Shown in pieces: positions 25,103-33,196 of a DNA stretch of 64,000 bases. The notes beneath the pieces were generated by a model, which made no database searches, was not told the origin of the DNA, and worked only from the letters and a program-made list of their open reading frames with translations. The DNA comes from JAJISK01 sp046759185. GTDB lineage: Archaea > Thermoplasmatota > Thermoplasmata > RBG-16-68-12 > JAJISG01. The stretch covers positions 1 to 64,000 of the forward strand of contig JBHIBO010000005.1 in NCBI GenBank assembly GCA_046759185.1, read 5' to 3'. The first letter of the stretch is position 1. The number at the start of each line of letters is the position of its first letter. The position numbers were made by a program, and so were the translations under genes.

Positions 25103-26049
25103 AGCTGGAGCGAGTGGAGAGCCTGTCCCGGGACCTCATCGAAGAGGTCTCTCGGGCCATCGTTGGCAAGGAGGCGGTCCTGGAACGCGTTGTCCTCGCC
25201 ATCCTCTCTGACGGCCATATTCTCATCGAAGACTTCCCGGGTCTTGGGAAGACCATCATGGCCAAGAGTTTCGCCGCCGCCCTGGGATGCGAATTCAAGC
25301 GGGTGCAGTTTACCCCCGATCTCCTCCCGGCCGACATCACGGGGACGTACATCTTCAACCGCCAGAAGGACGATTTTCAACTGCGACGGGGACCGGTCTT
25401 CACCAATGTTCTGTTGGCAGACGAAATCAACCGAGCCCCACCAAAGACCCAGGCCGCCTTGCTGGAGGCCATGCAGGAACGCCAGGCGACCCTGGAGGGG
25501 GAGACCCACCCTATCGACCGGCCCTTCCTCGTGATGGCTACCCAGAACCCCATCGAGTTCGAGGGGACCTACCCATTGCCGGAAGCCCAGATCGATCGCT
25601 TCATCATGCGCATCGAGATGGGATATCCCTCACCTGGAGCCGAGAAGGAGATGCTGAGTCGGCGGGTGGCCCGGAAGAGGGACTTCGTGGACATCGAGAA
25701 GGTGGCAGGGCCCAGACAGGTCTTGGCGATGCAGGCAGCGGTGGAGGAGGTGTTTGTGGAAGAGGACCTGGAGCAGTATATCGTGGAGGTCGTTCGGGGA
25801 ACGCGAAACCATCCTCGCACGGCAGTCGGGGCAAGCCCGCGAGGCGCTCTGGCTCTGCTTCAACTGTCCCGATCGAAGGCGGCCATGAAGGGGCGGGACT
25901 ACGTGTTGCCCGATGACATCAAGGAGATCGTCGGAGATGCCCTCGCCCACCGCCTCATTCTCAAGCCGGATCCTCTCATCCGAGGGGTGAAACCCTCCAC
26001 GATTCTCCTCGATGTGCTACAGGAGGTCCCCGTCCCGAAGGTCGATTAG
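25093..26049 (+). CDS. MoxR-family AAA+ ATPase, copy 1
   Basis: Codes for 318 residues, typical for MoxR. Walker A is EDFPGLGKTIMAKS, Walker B LLADEINRAPPKTQAALLEAMQE, sensor I ATQNPIEFEGTYPLPEAQIDRF, and a lid with GASPRGALALLQLSRSKAA and LPDDIKEI. MoxR ATPases act as chaperone-like remodelers of protein complexes. The start overlaps the upstream gene by 10 bases and the DUF58 gene begins on the base after its stop, so the module is a tight operon. The paralogue at 29529-30485 has the same length. Confidence 0.95.
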   Translation: MAIKLERVESLSRDLIEEVSRAIVGKEAVLERVVLAILSDGHILIEDFPGLGKTIMAKSFAAALGCEFKRVQFTPDLLPADITGTYIFNRQKDDFQLRRGPVFTNVLLADEINRAPPKTQAALLEAMQERQATLEGETHPIDRPFLVMATQNPIEFEGTYPLPEAQIDRFIMRIEMGYPSPGAEKEMLSRRVARKRDFVDIEKVAGPRQVLAMQAAVEEVFVEEDLEQYIVEVVRGTRNHPRTAVGASPRGALALLQLSRSKAAMKGRDYVLPDDIKEIVGDALAHRLILKPDPLIRGVKPSTILLDVLQEVPVPKVD

Positions 26050-27327
26050 ATGCGGACGGACCTCAGCGCATGGCTCGTGGGCGTCGCGGCCCTGTTCCTT
26101 CTCTGGGGTATCATCACCCGAGAACCGAGGATCTTTGCCCTGATCATACCCATGGTGGTCTACCTGGCGCTAGGAACCGCCCTTGGGTCAGACACCCATC
26201 CACCGCAGGTCCGCCTCACCCGCCGGGTGGAGAAGGAGAAGGCCATCGAAGGGGAGGAGCTGACGGTCTCTCTGGAGGTGGAGAACGTGGGCCGCTCTTT
26301 GGAGCTGCTCGAGGTCTTTGACCGACTCCCCCCCCAACTGGAAGTGGTGGAGGGGAGCAGATACATGGTGACCCGCCTCCGACGGCGTGAGGTCGTGGAA
26401 CGTGAATATACGGTTCGCCTGCGGGCGCCAGGGAGGCATTTCCTGGGCCCGATCGTCCTTCGCAGCCGAGACCTCCCAGGCTTCTTCTTCCACACGGTAG
26501 TCGAGGAGGACACCGTCGCCGTCGTTGCGACTCCGACGCGGGAGGACCTGCGGAGGACCCAGCTGCCGGCCCGTAGGATGAGGACCTGGCTTGGTCAGAT
26601 CCCATCGCGATCCCCTGGGCTCGGAACGGATTTCTGGTCGATTCGAGACTACGTTTCCGGAGACGAGATGAGAAGGATAAATTGGAAGGCCTCGGCCCGG
26701 CTCAATTCCCTTTTCACCAACGAATTGGAGGCAGAACGAAGCGGGGACTTCGTCCTGATCCTGGATGCCCGAGAAGAGGTCGCCTCGGGGCCGATTCACG
26801 AAACTGCCGTCGTCATGGGGGTTCGGGCGGCCATGTCCCTGGCCGAAATGCTGCTTGACGCCCGCAACCGCGTTGGTCTGATTACCATGCGGGCGGTCTT
26901 GGACTGGGTGTACCCCGCCTCCGGGCGAAGACAGTTCCTGGACATTGTCGAGTCCCTCGTGAGCGTGAAGCCGGGTGGACAGTGGTCCCTGAAACACCTC
27001 CCCTGGATCTTGGGCCGCTTCTTCCCCGCGGGGTCCCACCTCATCATCATCTCGCCCATGGTTGATGCGAGTACCCGGGATGCGATTCTGGAGATGAAAG
27101 CCCGGGGGTTTGACGCCTTGGTCCTTTCCCTCTCCGCGGTTGATCTGGAGATGCGCCATGCGACCGATGACGAGATGACCCGGGCCGCCTACTCCATTCT
27201 GAAGCTGGAGAGAGAAGCAAATCTCGGACTCCTGCGGCGCTTCGCCAGAGTCGCGGATTGGAGACCAGGGGAACCCCTTGCCTTGGCCCTCAAGGAGGTG
27301 GAACGACGGATGCCCCTTCGTCCCTAG
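26050..27327 (+). CDS. DUF58 protein, copy 1
   Basis: Codes for 425 residues. Two N-terminal helices (about 7-42), then a beta-sandwich region (about 60-150, VEKEKAIEGEELTVSLEVENVG), then the DUF58 signature LGTDFWSIRDYVSGDEMRRINWKASAR and a vWA-like C-terminal region with LILDAREE. DUF58 proteins are encoded beside MoxR ATPases and are likely their substrates or partners (family knowledge). The paralogue at 30486-31757 is colinear throughout. Confidence 0.93.
   Translation: MRTDLSAWLVGVAALFLLWGIITREPRIFALIIPMVVYLALGTALGSDTHPPQVRLTRRVEKEKAIEGEELTVSLEVENVGRSLELLEVFDRLPPQLEVVEGSRYMVTRLRRREVVEREYTVRLRAPGRHFLGPIVLRSRDLPGFFFHTVVEEDTVAVVATPTREDLRRTQLPARRMRTWLGQIPSRSPGLGTDFWSIRDYVSGDEMRRINWKASARLNSLFTNELEAERSGDFVLILDAREEVASGPIHETAVVMGVRAAMSLAEMLLDARNRVGLITMRAVLDWVYPASGRRQFLDIVESLVSVKPGGQWSLKHLPWILGRFFPAGSHLIIISPMVDASTRDAILEMKARGFDALVLSLSAVDLEMRHATDDEMTRAAYSILKLEREANLGLLRRFARVADWRPGEPLALALKEVERRMPLRP
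27292..27308 (+). promoter_or_regulatory. Shine-Dalgarno with apparent ACG start, last gene of module copy 1
   Basis: AAGGAG (27292-27297), 8 bases, then ACG (27306). In the duplicated module the same position reads AAGGAG, 8 bases, GTG (31736). The two sites align exactly, so the start codon in copy 1 seems to have changed to ACG. Confidence 0.5.
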
Positions 27328-27881
27328 CCCGGACGATAACCTACCTTCCGCTCGGACTCCTCATGGCGCTGGTGGGATGGACCTCGGCCGTCCTTTTCCT
27401 GCTCCCGCCGAGCTCTCTTCTCCTTACCTTGCCGCTCGTCCTCGCCGCCGCCGCTTTCGGGCTGCTGAGCACGATCGTTGATTTCCGTCTGGCGGATGCG
27501 GTCGCTGTCCCCCTCGTCGCCGCCACGTTTCTTGGCGTCGGAATCTTTCAGGCGCAGCTGGGGCTGGAGGAACTCTACGCCTTCGTCGGCCTGGCCCTCT
27601 TCACAACGCAGCTCACCCGCTTTCGCGCCATGGCCCGGCCGCTTGCACACGCGACTCTGGACGCTACCAGCCGCCAGGCCCTTCGTTCGCTTTACGTGAC
27701 CTTCCTCCAGCGTCTGGGCTTCCTCATCATCCTCGTCGTCCTGATTTCCCTCACGCTGTTCTTCGTCGCCTCGTTGGTCAGCCTGAGCCTGAGTACGGAG
27801 GAGACGGCCTTCTTCCTTAGCGTGGCGATTCTCCTGGCTCTGCTGGCGATTGCCAGGCCCCGATCGCAGGCCAGAGGCTGA
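27306..27881 (+). CDS. Multi-helix membrane protein ending MoxR module copy 1
   Basis: Codes for 191 residues if started at ACG 27306, matching the 192-residue paralogue at 31736-32314. Five or so hydrophobic helices are separated by short loops; LTRFRAMARPLAHATLDATSRQALRSLYVTFLQRLGFL aligns with LGVLTRPLSEKRLTRAEASEARRTLLAALLRL in the paralogue. No ATG or GTG exists at a sensible place: TTG 27258 would give a 70-base overlap, and ATG 27363 removes the start of the first helix. No family name is known; it is the constant fifth member of the module. Confidence 0.7.
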   Translation, partial: TDAPSSLARTITYLPLGLLMALVGWTSAVLFLLPPSSLLLTLPLVLAAAAFGLLSTIVDFRLADAVAVPLVAATFLGVGIFQAQLGLEELYAFVGLALFTTQLTRFRAMARPLAHATLDATSRQALRSLYVTFLQRLGFLIILVVLISLTLFFVASLVSLSLSTEETAFFLSVAILLALLAIARPRSQARG

Positions 27882-27907
27882 GTAGGCCCGTGAGGCTTCC
27901 CCCCCTC

Positions 27908-27963
27908 GGCCCGACCGTGTAGCGGCCGGTTAATCGGGCCCGTCGAGCCTGAGACTTGGGTCC
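27908..27963 (+). pseudogene. Truncated tRNA-Asp remnant
   Basis: About 44 of 56 bases match the 5' two-thirds of the intact tRNA-Asp at 32344, through the acceptor strand, D-arm, anticodon arm (GTC kept, but U33 changed to C) and the start of the T-arm; then similarity ends. The T-arm 3' strand and acceptor 3' strand are missing and no TATA box precedes it, so it should be non-functional. It lies directly after module copy 1, as the intact gene lies after copy 2. Confidence 0.75.
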
Positions 27964-28012
27964 CTTCCATGACTGCGAAGGCATTTAAGTAGCCTCTGGG
28001 GATGGTTATTCG

Positions 28013-28900
28013 ATGGTCCTGCTCAGGAATGAGAGGAGTGGCCTCCTCGCCGTGGCCCTTGTCCTCGGTGCGGCCTTCCTCCTAGCGAATCTCGCTTTCA
28101 ACCTGCAGAACCTGACGATCGCCCCTGATGCCTTCCCGGCGGATCAGGAGGACCCCAATAGCGAATCCCCGGTGTTTCCCGTCCAGACGGGCGACGTTCG
28201 GCCCTTCATGCAGGCCGTCACCATCGTGCTGGCCGTCGCCTTCCTCATCAACCTCTTTCTCCTCATTCGCCACAAAGAGGCACGCAGGCCCTTCCTGATC
28301 GAATTGGCCGGACTCTTTCTGGGCCTGGCCGTCGTCTTGGCGGTCCTCCTCATCCTGGACGCCTTCGCGGGTCTCCCGTTCTTTACGCCGCAAGAAGGCG
28401 GACAGGTCCTCCCGGGGACTGGCACGGATGTCCCGGGGTCCTCCTCTGGGATTTCCGCCGCGCCCGTGGGGTTCGGGATTATCGCCGTGGCCGTCCTGGC
28501 CCTCGTTCTCCTCTTGCTCTACTCCAGGCGGTTCGGGCAACGGTCGGATTCGGAACTCATTGCGGAGGCTAAGCGGAGGGCCATCGACCGTCTGCAAGAG
28601 GCCATCTATCGTCTGGAGATGGGGGAGGAGGTTCGATCCGCGATCCTGCGATGTTACGCGGACATGACCCGTCTCTTCCGTCGTCGGGGCCTGACCTACG
28701 GTCGAGAGTTGACGGCGAGGGAGCTGGAGGCCTTGGCCGGCGAGAGGTTGGACATCTCCGATGAGTCCTCCGTCCGGTTGCGGGAGCTGTTCGAAGAAGC
28801 GCGTTACAGCGCCCATCCGTTGCACGAGGGTTACAAGAGGACGGCCTTGGAGTGCCTACGGGACGTCAAGCGGGAGCTCGAGGGCCCCACGCCCGCGTGA
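28013..28900 (+). CDS. DUF4129 membrane protein, module copy 2
   Basis: Codes for 295 residues, colinear with the copy at 23569. Helices at about 10-30, 65-85, 92-115 and 150-170; DUF4129 domain at the C-terminus with YRLEMGEEVRSAILRCYADMTRLF and LRELFEEARYSAHPLHEGYKRTALE. It shares the GLF/YSAHP motif and the outside low-complexity loop. A TATA-like CATTTAAGTAG (about 27981) precedes it by about 30 bases, so copy 2 has its own promoter. Confidence 0.85.
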   Translation: MVLLRNERSGLLAVALVLGAAFLLANLAFNLQNLTIAPDAFPADQEDPNSESPVFPVQTGDVRPFMQAVTIVLAVAFLINLFLLIRHKEARRPFLIELAGLFLGLAVVLAVLLILDAFAGLPFFTPQEGGQVLPGTGTDVPGSSSGISAAPVGFGIIAVAVLALVLLLLYSRRFGQRSDSELIAEAKRRAIDRLQEAIYRLEMGEEVRSAILRCYADMTRLFRRRGLTYGRELTARELEALAGERLDISDESSVRLRELFEEARYSAHPLHEGYKRTALECLRDVKRELEGPTPA

Positions 28901-28914
28901 AGGGGCGGCGTTCC

Positions 28915-29538
28915 ATGCAGGCGGCGCAACAGCGTAAGGGGAGGCCCGCACATGGCATGGCCTCGGGGCTGGGGAGCCTTCGCTTCCTCTTCCGCCTGGA
29001 GCTTGCCGTCATCCTGGTGGCCCTAGCAGTCGTCCTCGGCATGACCATCTTCTTCGCCCAGTTCAGCGGGATCCTCCGGTGGCTCCTCTTCGTGGTCATC
29101 CTCCTCATCGGCGCATGGATGGCGGGCAGGTTCGTGCGCCTCCGGACCGTCGAGACCGAACCCCTCGGACCTCGGGCGTTCACCCCGCAGCAGGTCGAGG
29201 GCGACCTGAAGAACCTATCGACCTCCCTGCGTCGGGGGAGCCGCGGTCTGCGCTACAGCCAGCTCCACTTTGCCGTCAACCTCCGGGACGCCTTCCTGGC
29301 GAAGCTACGTGCCTCCTCGGGCTTCCTAGGGACCGTCCAGGAGCTCAACGCCGACATCCCCCGCCTCCAGGCCCTGGTCGGAGACGAGGCGTTGCTACGC
29401 TTTATCCGACGGGCCACGGTCCTGGAGAGGTCCATGGCGGAGGTGCTGAGCTCCACGGAGGAGCTCTTCCCGGGGGAGGCCTCCGAATTTCCGCAGCTCA
29501 TGGGGGACTTGATGGCCCGGATGGAGGAGTGGCCCTGA
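28915..29538 (+). CDS. Two-helix membrane protein of the MoxR module, copy 2
   Basis: Codes for 207 residues from ATG 28915, 15 bases after the DUF4129 stop; longer upstream frames overlap DUF4129 and are rejected. A basic N-terminus is followed by two helices (LELAVILVALAVVLGMTIFF, GILRWLLFVVILLIGAWMAG) and a helical domain with GLRYSQLHFAVNLRDAFLAKL, as in the copy at 24533. The 3' end overlaps the MoxR GTG start by 10 bases, the same overlap length as in copy 1. Confidence 0.75.
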   Translation: MQAAQQRKGRPAHGMASGLGSLRFLFRLELAVILVALAVVLGMTIFFAQFSGILRWLLFVVILLIGAWMAGRFVRLRTVETEPLGPRAFTPQQVEGDLKNLSTSLRRGSRGLRYSQLHFAVNLRDAFLAKLRASSGFLGTVQELNADIPRLQALVGDEALLRFIRRATVLERSMAEVLSSTEELFPGEASEFPQLMGDLMARMEEWP

Positions 29539-30485
29539 AGCTGGAGGCCGTGGCGGAAACGGCGGACCACCTCCTCGCCGAGGTCTCGACGGCTATCGTG
29601 GGCAAGCGGGACGTGCTGGAACTCTTCCTCCTAGCCATCCTGTCGGACGGCCACGTCCTCATCGAGGACTACCCGGGGCTCGCCAAGACCCTGATGGCCA
29701 AGTCGTTCGCAGCGGCCCTCGGAAGCACGTTTCGGCGCGTCCAGTTCACGCCGGACCTCCTGCCGGCGGACATCACCGGGACGTACGTCTTCGACAGGAA
29801 GGAGGGCGAGTTCGTCCTGCGGCGAGGCCCCCTCTTCACACACGTCCTCTTGGCCGACGAGATCAACCGGGCGCCCCCCAAGACCCAGGCGGCCCTCCTG
29901 GAGGCCATGCAGGAGAGACAGACCACCCTGGAGGGGGAGACCTACCCGCTGGAGAGTCCCTTCATCGTGGTCGCCACCCAGAACCCCATCGAGTACGAGG
30001 GGACCTACCCGCTTCCCGAGGCACAGATCGACCGCTTCCTGGTTCGCATTCGGATGGGCTACCCGTCCCAGGAGGATGAGGTCGAGGTGCTCCAGCGGAG
30101 GCGGGCCCGGAAGCAGGAGGAGGTCGAGGTCAAGGCCGTCGCCAAGCCGTCCGTGGTGCGGGCCATGCAGCGGGCCATGGAGGAGATCCACGTGGAGCGG
30201 GATGTGGAGCAGTACGCCGTGGAGCTGGTGCGGAGAACCCGGCAGCACACCAGCGTGGAGGTGGGCTCCAGCCCCCGCGGTTCCCTGGCCCTTATGACCC
30301 TCTCCCGGGCCCGGGCGGCCCTCGCGAACCGCGATTTCGTCCTCCCGGATGACGTTAAGGCCGTCGCCGTCCCGGGCCTGGCCCATCGCCTCATCCTGAA
30401 GCCAGATCCCTGGATTCGTGGTGTGAAGACAGAGTCGGTGGTCGAAGAGGTCCTGCGGGAGGTCCCCGTGCCCATGGTGGGCTAG
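29529..30485 (+). CDS. MoxR-family AAA+ ATPase, copy 2
   Basis: Codes for 318 residues from GTG 29529, chosen because it aligns with the ATG of copy 1 (VALKLEAV against MAIKLERV); the frame is open further upstream but antisense-like. Walker A EDYPGLAKTLMAKS, Walker B LLADEINRAPPKTQAALLEAMQE and sensor I ATQNPIEYEGTYPLPEAQIDRF are intact. The two MoxR proteins are highly similar, so the duplication is either not ancient or under strong constraint. Confidence 0.95.
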   Translation: MALKLEAVAETADHLLAEVSTAIVGKRDVLELFLLAILSDGHVLIEDYPGLAKTLMAKSFAAALGSTFRRVQFTPDLLPADITGTYVFDRKEGEFVLRRGPLFTHVLLADEINRAPPKTQAALLEAMQERQTTLEGETYPLESPFIVVATQNPIEYEGTYPLPEAQIDRFLVRIRMGYPSQEDEVEVLQRRRARKQEEVEVKAVAKPSVVRAMQRAMEEIHVERDVEQYAVELVRRTRQHTSVEVGSSPRGSLALMTLSRARAALANRDFVLPDDVKAVAVPGLAHRLILKPDPWIRGVKTESVVEEVLREVPVPMVG

Positions 30486-31757
30486 ATGCGGACCCGGACG
30501 ACCTTCTGGGTCTTCGGAGCCGCCATCGTCCTCCTCCTCCTCGGCGTGGTGACCCGGGACTTCCGCTTCCTGGCCCTTGTCCTTCCCCTCCTCGTCTTCG
30601 CCGCCCTCGGCTCCGTCTTTGCGCCCCCCCTCCCCTCCCTGGCCGTCCGGCGGGTGATGGAGGGGGAGCGGACCTTCGAGGGTGAGGAGATCGACGTCGC
30701 GCTCACCCTGCAGAACACGGGGGCCGCCCTTCCCGCTCTCGAGGTCTACGACGGCCTCCCGCCCGGGGCCACCGTCACCCAGGGAAGCAACCGTCTCCTC
30801 CTGTCCCTCGCGGAAGGGGAGACGAAGACCCTGGAATACACCCTCCGGTTCGACCTCAAGGGCCGGTACACCCTGGGACCCCTCGCGGCCCGGAGTCGAG
30901 ACCCCCTGGGGCTGTACGTCCACGAGACCACGGTCCATGGGCGGGATGGGGTGGTGGTCTCGCCTCGGATCCAGGACCTCAGGCGGGTCTCCCTCCTCCC
31001 TCGCCGGACGAGGCCTCATCTGGGCCAGGTTCCCGCCCGCATCCCCGGGCTGGGCACCGAGTTCTGGTCCATTCGCGAGTACCAGGGAGGGGACGACCTG
31101 CGGGGCATCAACTGGAAAGCCTCCGCGCGCCTCGACACGCTCCTGACCAACGAGCGGGAGGCCGAGCGGAGCGGGGACATCATCCTGGTCCTCGACGCGC
31201 GGCACGAGGCTCACGTCGGCGGCCCATTCTACAACACCGTCGAGCTGGGCATCCGAGCCGTCGTTTCCCTCGCGGCCCGCCTCCTCCAGGACCGGAATCG
31301 GGTGGGTCTCGTCATCCAGCGAGACATCCTGGACTGGGTCTACCCCGCCTTCGGGCGGTCGCAACTCTACCGGATCATCGAGGCGATCCTCTCGGTCCGT
31401 CCCGGGGGCCTCTGGCCCTTCCGCCAGATCGCCTGGGTCCTCAAGCGTCACTTCCCCCCCCGGGCCCTGCTGGTCATCGTCTCGCCCCTGGTCGATCGCG
31501 CCTCCCTGGAGTCGGTCCGGGAGCTGCGGGCGGCGGGCTTCGACATCATCCTCCTCTCCCCGTCCTCCCTGGAGGTGGAACGGATGATGCTCGAGGGCAA
31601 CGGAGACACGGAGCTCGCGCACCGGGTCCTGCGAATGCGGCGGGAGGCGGACGTGGCGTATCTGCGGCGGTTCGCCCACGTGGTGGACTGGAATCCGGAG
31701 GAACCCCTCACGCTGGCGTTGAAGGAGGCGTCGCTGTGGAAACGCTATCAGCCCTAA
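30486..31757 (+). CDS. DUF58 protein, copy 2
   Basis: Codes for 423 residues, starting on the base after the MoxR stop. Two N-terminal helices, a beta-sandwich region (EGERTFEGEEIDVALTLQNTG), then the DUF58 signature LGTEFWSIREYQGGDDLRGINWKASAR and a vWA-like part with LVLDARHEA. Colinear with the copy at 26050. Its stop overlaps the next gene by 22 bases. Confidence 0.93.
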   Translation: MRTRTTFWVFGAAIVLLLLGVVTRDFRFLALVLPLLVFAALGSVFAPPLPSLAVRRVMEGERTFEGEEIDVALTLQNTGAALPALEVYDGLPPGATVTQGSNRLLLSLAEGETKTLEYTLRFDLKGRYTLGPLAARSRDPLGLYVHETTVHGRDGVVVSPRIQDLRRVSLLPRRTRPHLGQVPARIPGLGTEFWSIREYQGGDDLRGINWKASARLDTLLTNEREAERSGDIILVLDARHEAHVGGPFYNTVELGIRAVVSLAARLLQDRNRVGLVIQRDILDWVYPAFGRSQLYRIIEAILSVRPGGLWPFRQIAWVLKRHFPPRALLVIVSPLVDRASLESVRELRAAGFDIILLSPSSLEVERMMLEGNGDTELAHRVLRMRREADVAYLRRFAHVVDWNPEEPLTLALKEASLWKRYQP

Positions 31758-32314
31758 GGATCGTCGGGCTCCTGCCGTCCCTCTTCAGCCTCGGCTTCAT
31801 GGCATTCGCCTTCGTCCTCGCGTCGGACCGCCTGGACGTGCCTGTGGTGGCCTTCCTCCTCGTCGCCCTGGCCGTCGTTCTGGCCCTCGTCGTGGCCACC
31901 GGCCTGCGGCGCACGAAGGGCACGGAGCGAATTGCCCTCCTGGTGGCGGGCTCGACCCTCCTCTTCGCGGCGCTCTACGTCAGGCCCCTCGATACGCTGG
32001 CGCTGTATGCCCTCCTCCTGCTCCTCGTCCTGGCGGGTCAGTTCAGCGTGCTGGGAGTGCTCACGCGTCCGCTGAGCGAGAAGCGGCTCACGAGGGCCGA
32101 AGCCTCCGAGGCCCGGCGAACCCTGCTCGCCGCCCTCCTCCGGCTGAGCGTCGTTCTCCTCGCCGCCTTCTTCCTCTCGGCCCTCCTCTGGAACGTCGTG
32201 GTCGCCCTGTCCCTGGGGGCGACCTCCGACCTCAGCGCGTTCCTGCTCGCGGCGCTGCTCATCCTTCTCATCACCCTCCTCTTTGCTCTTCGGGAATCCC
32301 CGGCATCAGCTTGA
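31736..32314 (+). CDS. Multi-helix membrane protein ending MoxR module copy 2
   Basis: Codes for 192 residues from GTG 31736, which sits 8 bases behind AAGGAG. Five or six hydrophobic helices; an Arg/Glu-rich loop (RPLSEKRLTRAEASEARR) is shared with the copy at 27306. Unknown family. It ends 29 bases before the intact tRNA-Asp. Confidence 0.75.
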   Translation: METLSALRIVGLLPSLFSLGFMAFAFVLASDRLDVPVVAFLLVALAVVLALVVATGLRRTKGTERIALLVAGSTLLFAALYVRPLDTLALYALLLLLVLAGQFSVLGVLTRPLSEKRLTRAEASEARRTLLAALLRLSVVLLAAFFLSALLWNVVVALSLGATSDLSAFLLAALLILLITLLFALRESPASA

Positions 32315-32343
32315 TATAGCCCCCCTTGCCTGGCGAAAGTCGG

Positions 32344-32416
32344 GCCCCGATAGTGTAGCGGCCGATCATCCAGGCCTGTCGAGCCTGGGACTCGGGTTCA
32401 AATCCCGGTCGGGGCG
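32344..32416 (+). tRNA. tRNA-Asp (GTC)
   Basis: 73 bases folding into a full cloverleaf: acceptor GCCCCGA/TCGGGGC, anticodon stem CAGGC/GCCTG with loop CTGTCGA (anticodon GTC), T-arm with TTCAAAT loop, discriminator G. A TATA-like TTGATATAG (about 32311-32319) lies at archaeal promoter distance. No intron. Confidence 0.95.
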
Positions 32417-32453
32417 CTCTTCCCGGTCGAATTTCCGTGTCCAGGCCCGTCTC

Positions 32454-33140
32454 TCAGGGGGGGTTCTCAAGGAGTCTGGTTGCCCATTCCGCGATGGCCT
32501 CCGAGAGGTCATCCAGGACCTCGGTGGGGTCGCGACCGGACCGTTTGAGCACGTTGAAGGAGTGGTCGCCCCCTTCTACGAAGTGTAGGACGCCGCGCTC
32601 CCCCAGACCTCTCACGACGGTATCGATGAGGTCGCGTCGTGCGAGGGCATCGCGGGTTCCCTGAAGAAACAACATGGGATGGGTTATGTCCGTGAGATGA
32701 TCGGCGCGTTCCAAGCCCGGTTTGCCGGGGGCGTGCAGCGGAAAGCCCAGGAAGATCAGACCGCGTACTTTCGGAAGCGCGTCGCCCGCGGCGGCGCGCG
32801 ACGTCATCCGACCACCCAGAGACTTGCCTCCGGCCAGCAGGGGGAGGTTGGAGGTCACGTCCGCAGCGAACCGGACCGCAGACCGTACCGTCGCCTCCAG
32901 CAAGGAGGGTGGGTTGGGGTACCGCTTACCCTCCTCCATGTACGGGAACTGGTAGCGCAGGGTCCCGATCGCCCGTTTCGCGAGTCCTTGGGCGATGGAT
33001 TCCATGAAGGGGTGACGCATTCCCGCGCCGGCCCCGTGGGCGAGGACGCAGAGCGTCCTCGCTTTGTCAGGTTGGAGTTGTAGTCCGGAGACCTGGAGGT
33101 CGGTCCCTTCGACGGCGATTCGTACCTCCTGCTCCTGCAT
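32454..33140 (-). CDS. Alpha/beta hydrolase, TEX30/KANL3-like
   Basis: Codes for 228 residues. Oxyanion region LAHGAGAGMRHPFME, nucleophile elbow GGKSLGGRM (Ser), acid in LFLQGTRDAL, and catalytic His in EGGDHSF. This arrangement fits the TEX30-like (dienelactone-hydrolase-type) subfamily, whose natural substrates are unknown. It follows the coiled-coil/zinc-ribbon gene on the same strand with a 56-base spacer. Confidence 0.88.
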   Translation of the reverse strand: MQEQEVRIAVEGTDLQVSGLQLQPDKARTLCVLAHGAGAGMRHPFMESIAQGLAKRAIGTLRYQFPYMEEGKRYPNPPSLLEATVRSAVRFAADVTSNLPLLAGGKSLGGRMTSRAAAGDALPKVRGLIFLGFPLHAPGKPGLERADHLTDITHPMLFLQGTRDALARRDLIDTVVRGLGERGVLHFVEGGDHSFNVLKRSGRDPTEVLDDLSEAIAEWATRLLENPP

Positions 33141-33196
33141 GGGGTTGGCGAAGGGCGACCCCGTCGTAAGTGTCTTTGGAGAGGGGTCCGGCCGGA

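Noticed and set aside
29079..29528. Upstream extension of MoxR copy 2
   Set aside because: It overlaps the two-helix membrane protein gene in another frame; copy 1 of the module fixes the start at GTG 29529.
29631..31679. 682-codon minus-strand frame
   Set aside because: Antisense of MoxR copy 2 and DUF58 copy 2, both of which show full family motifs on the plus strand.
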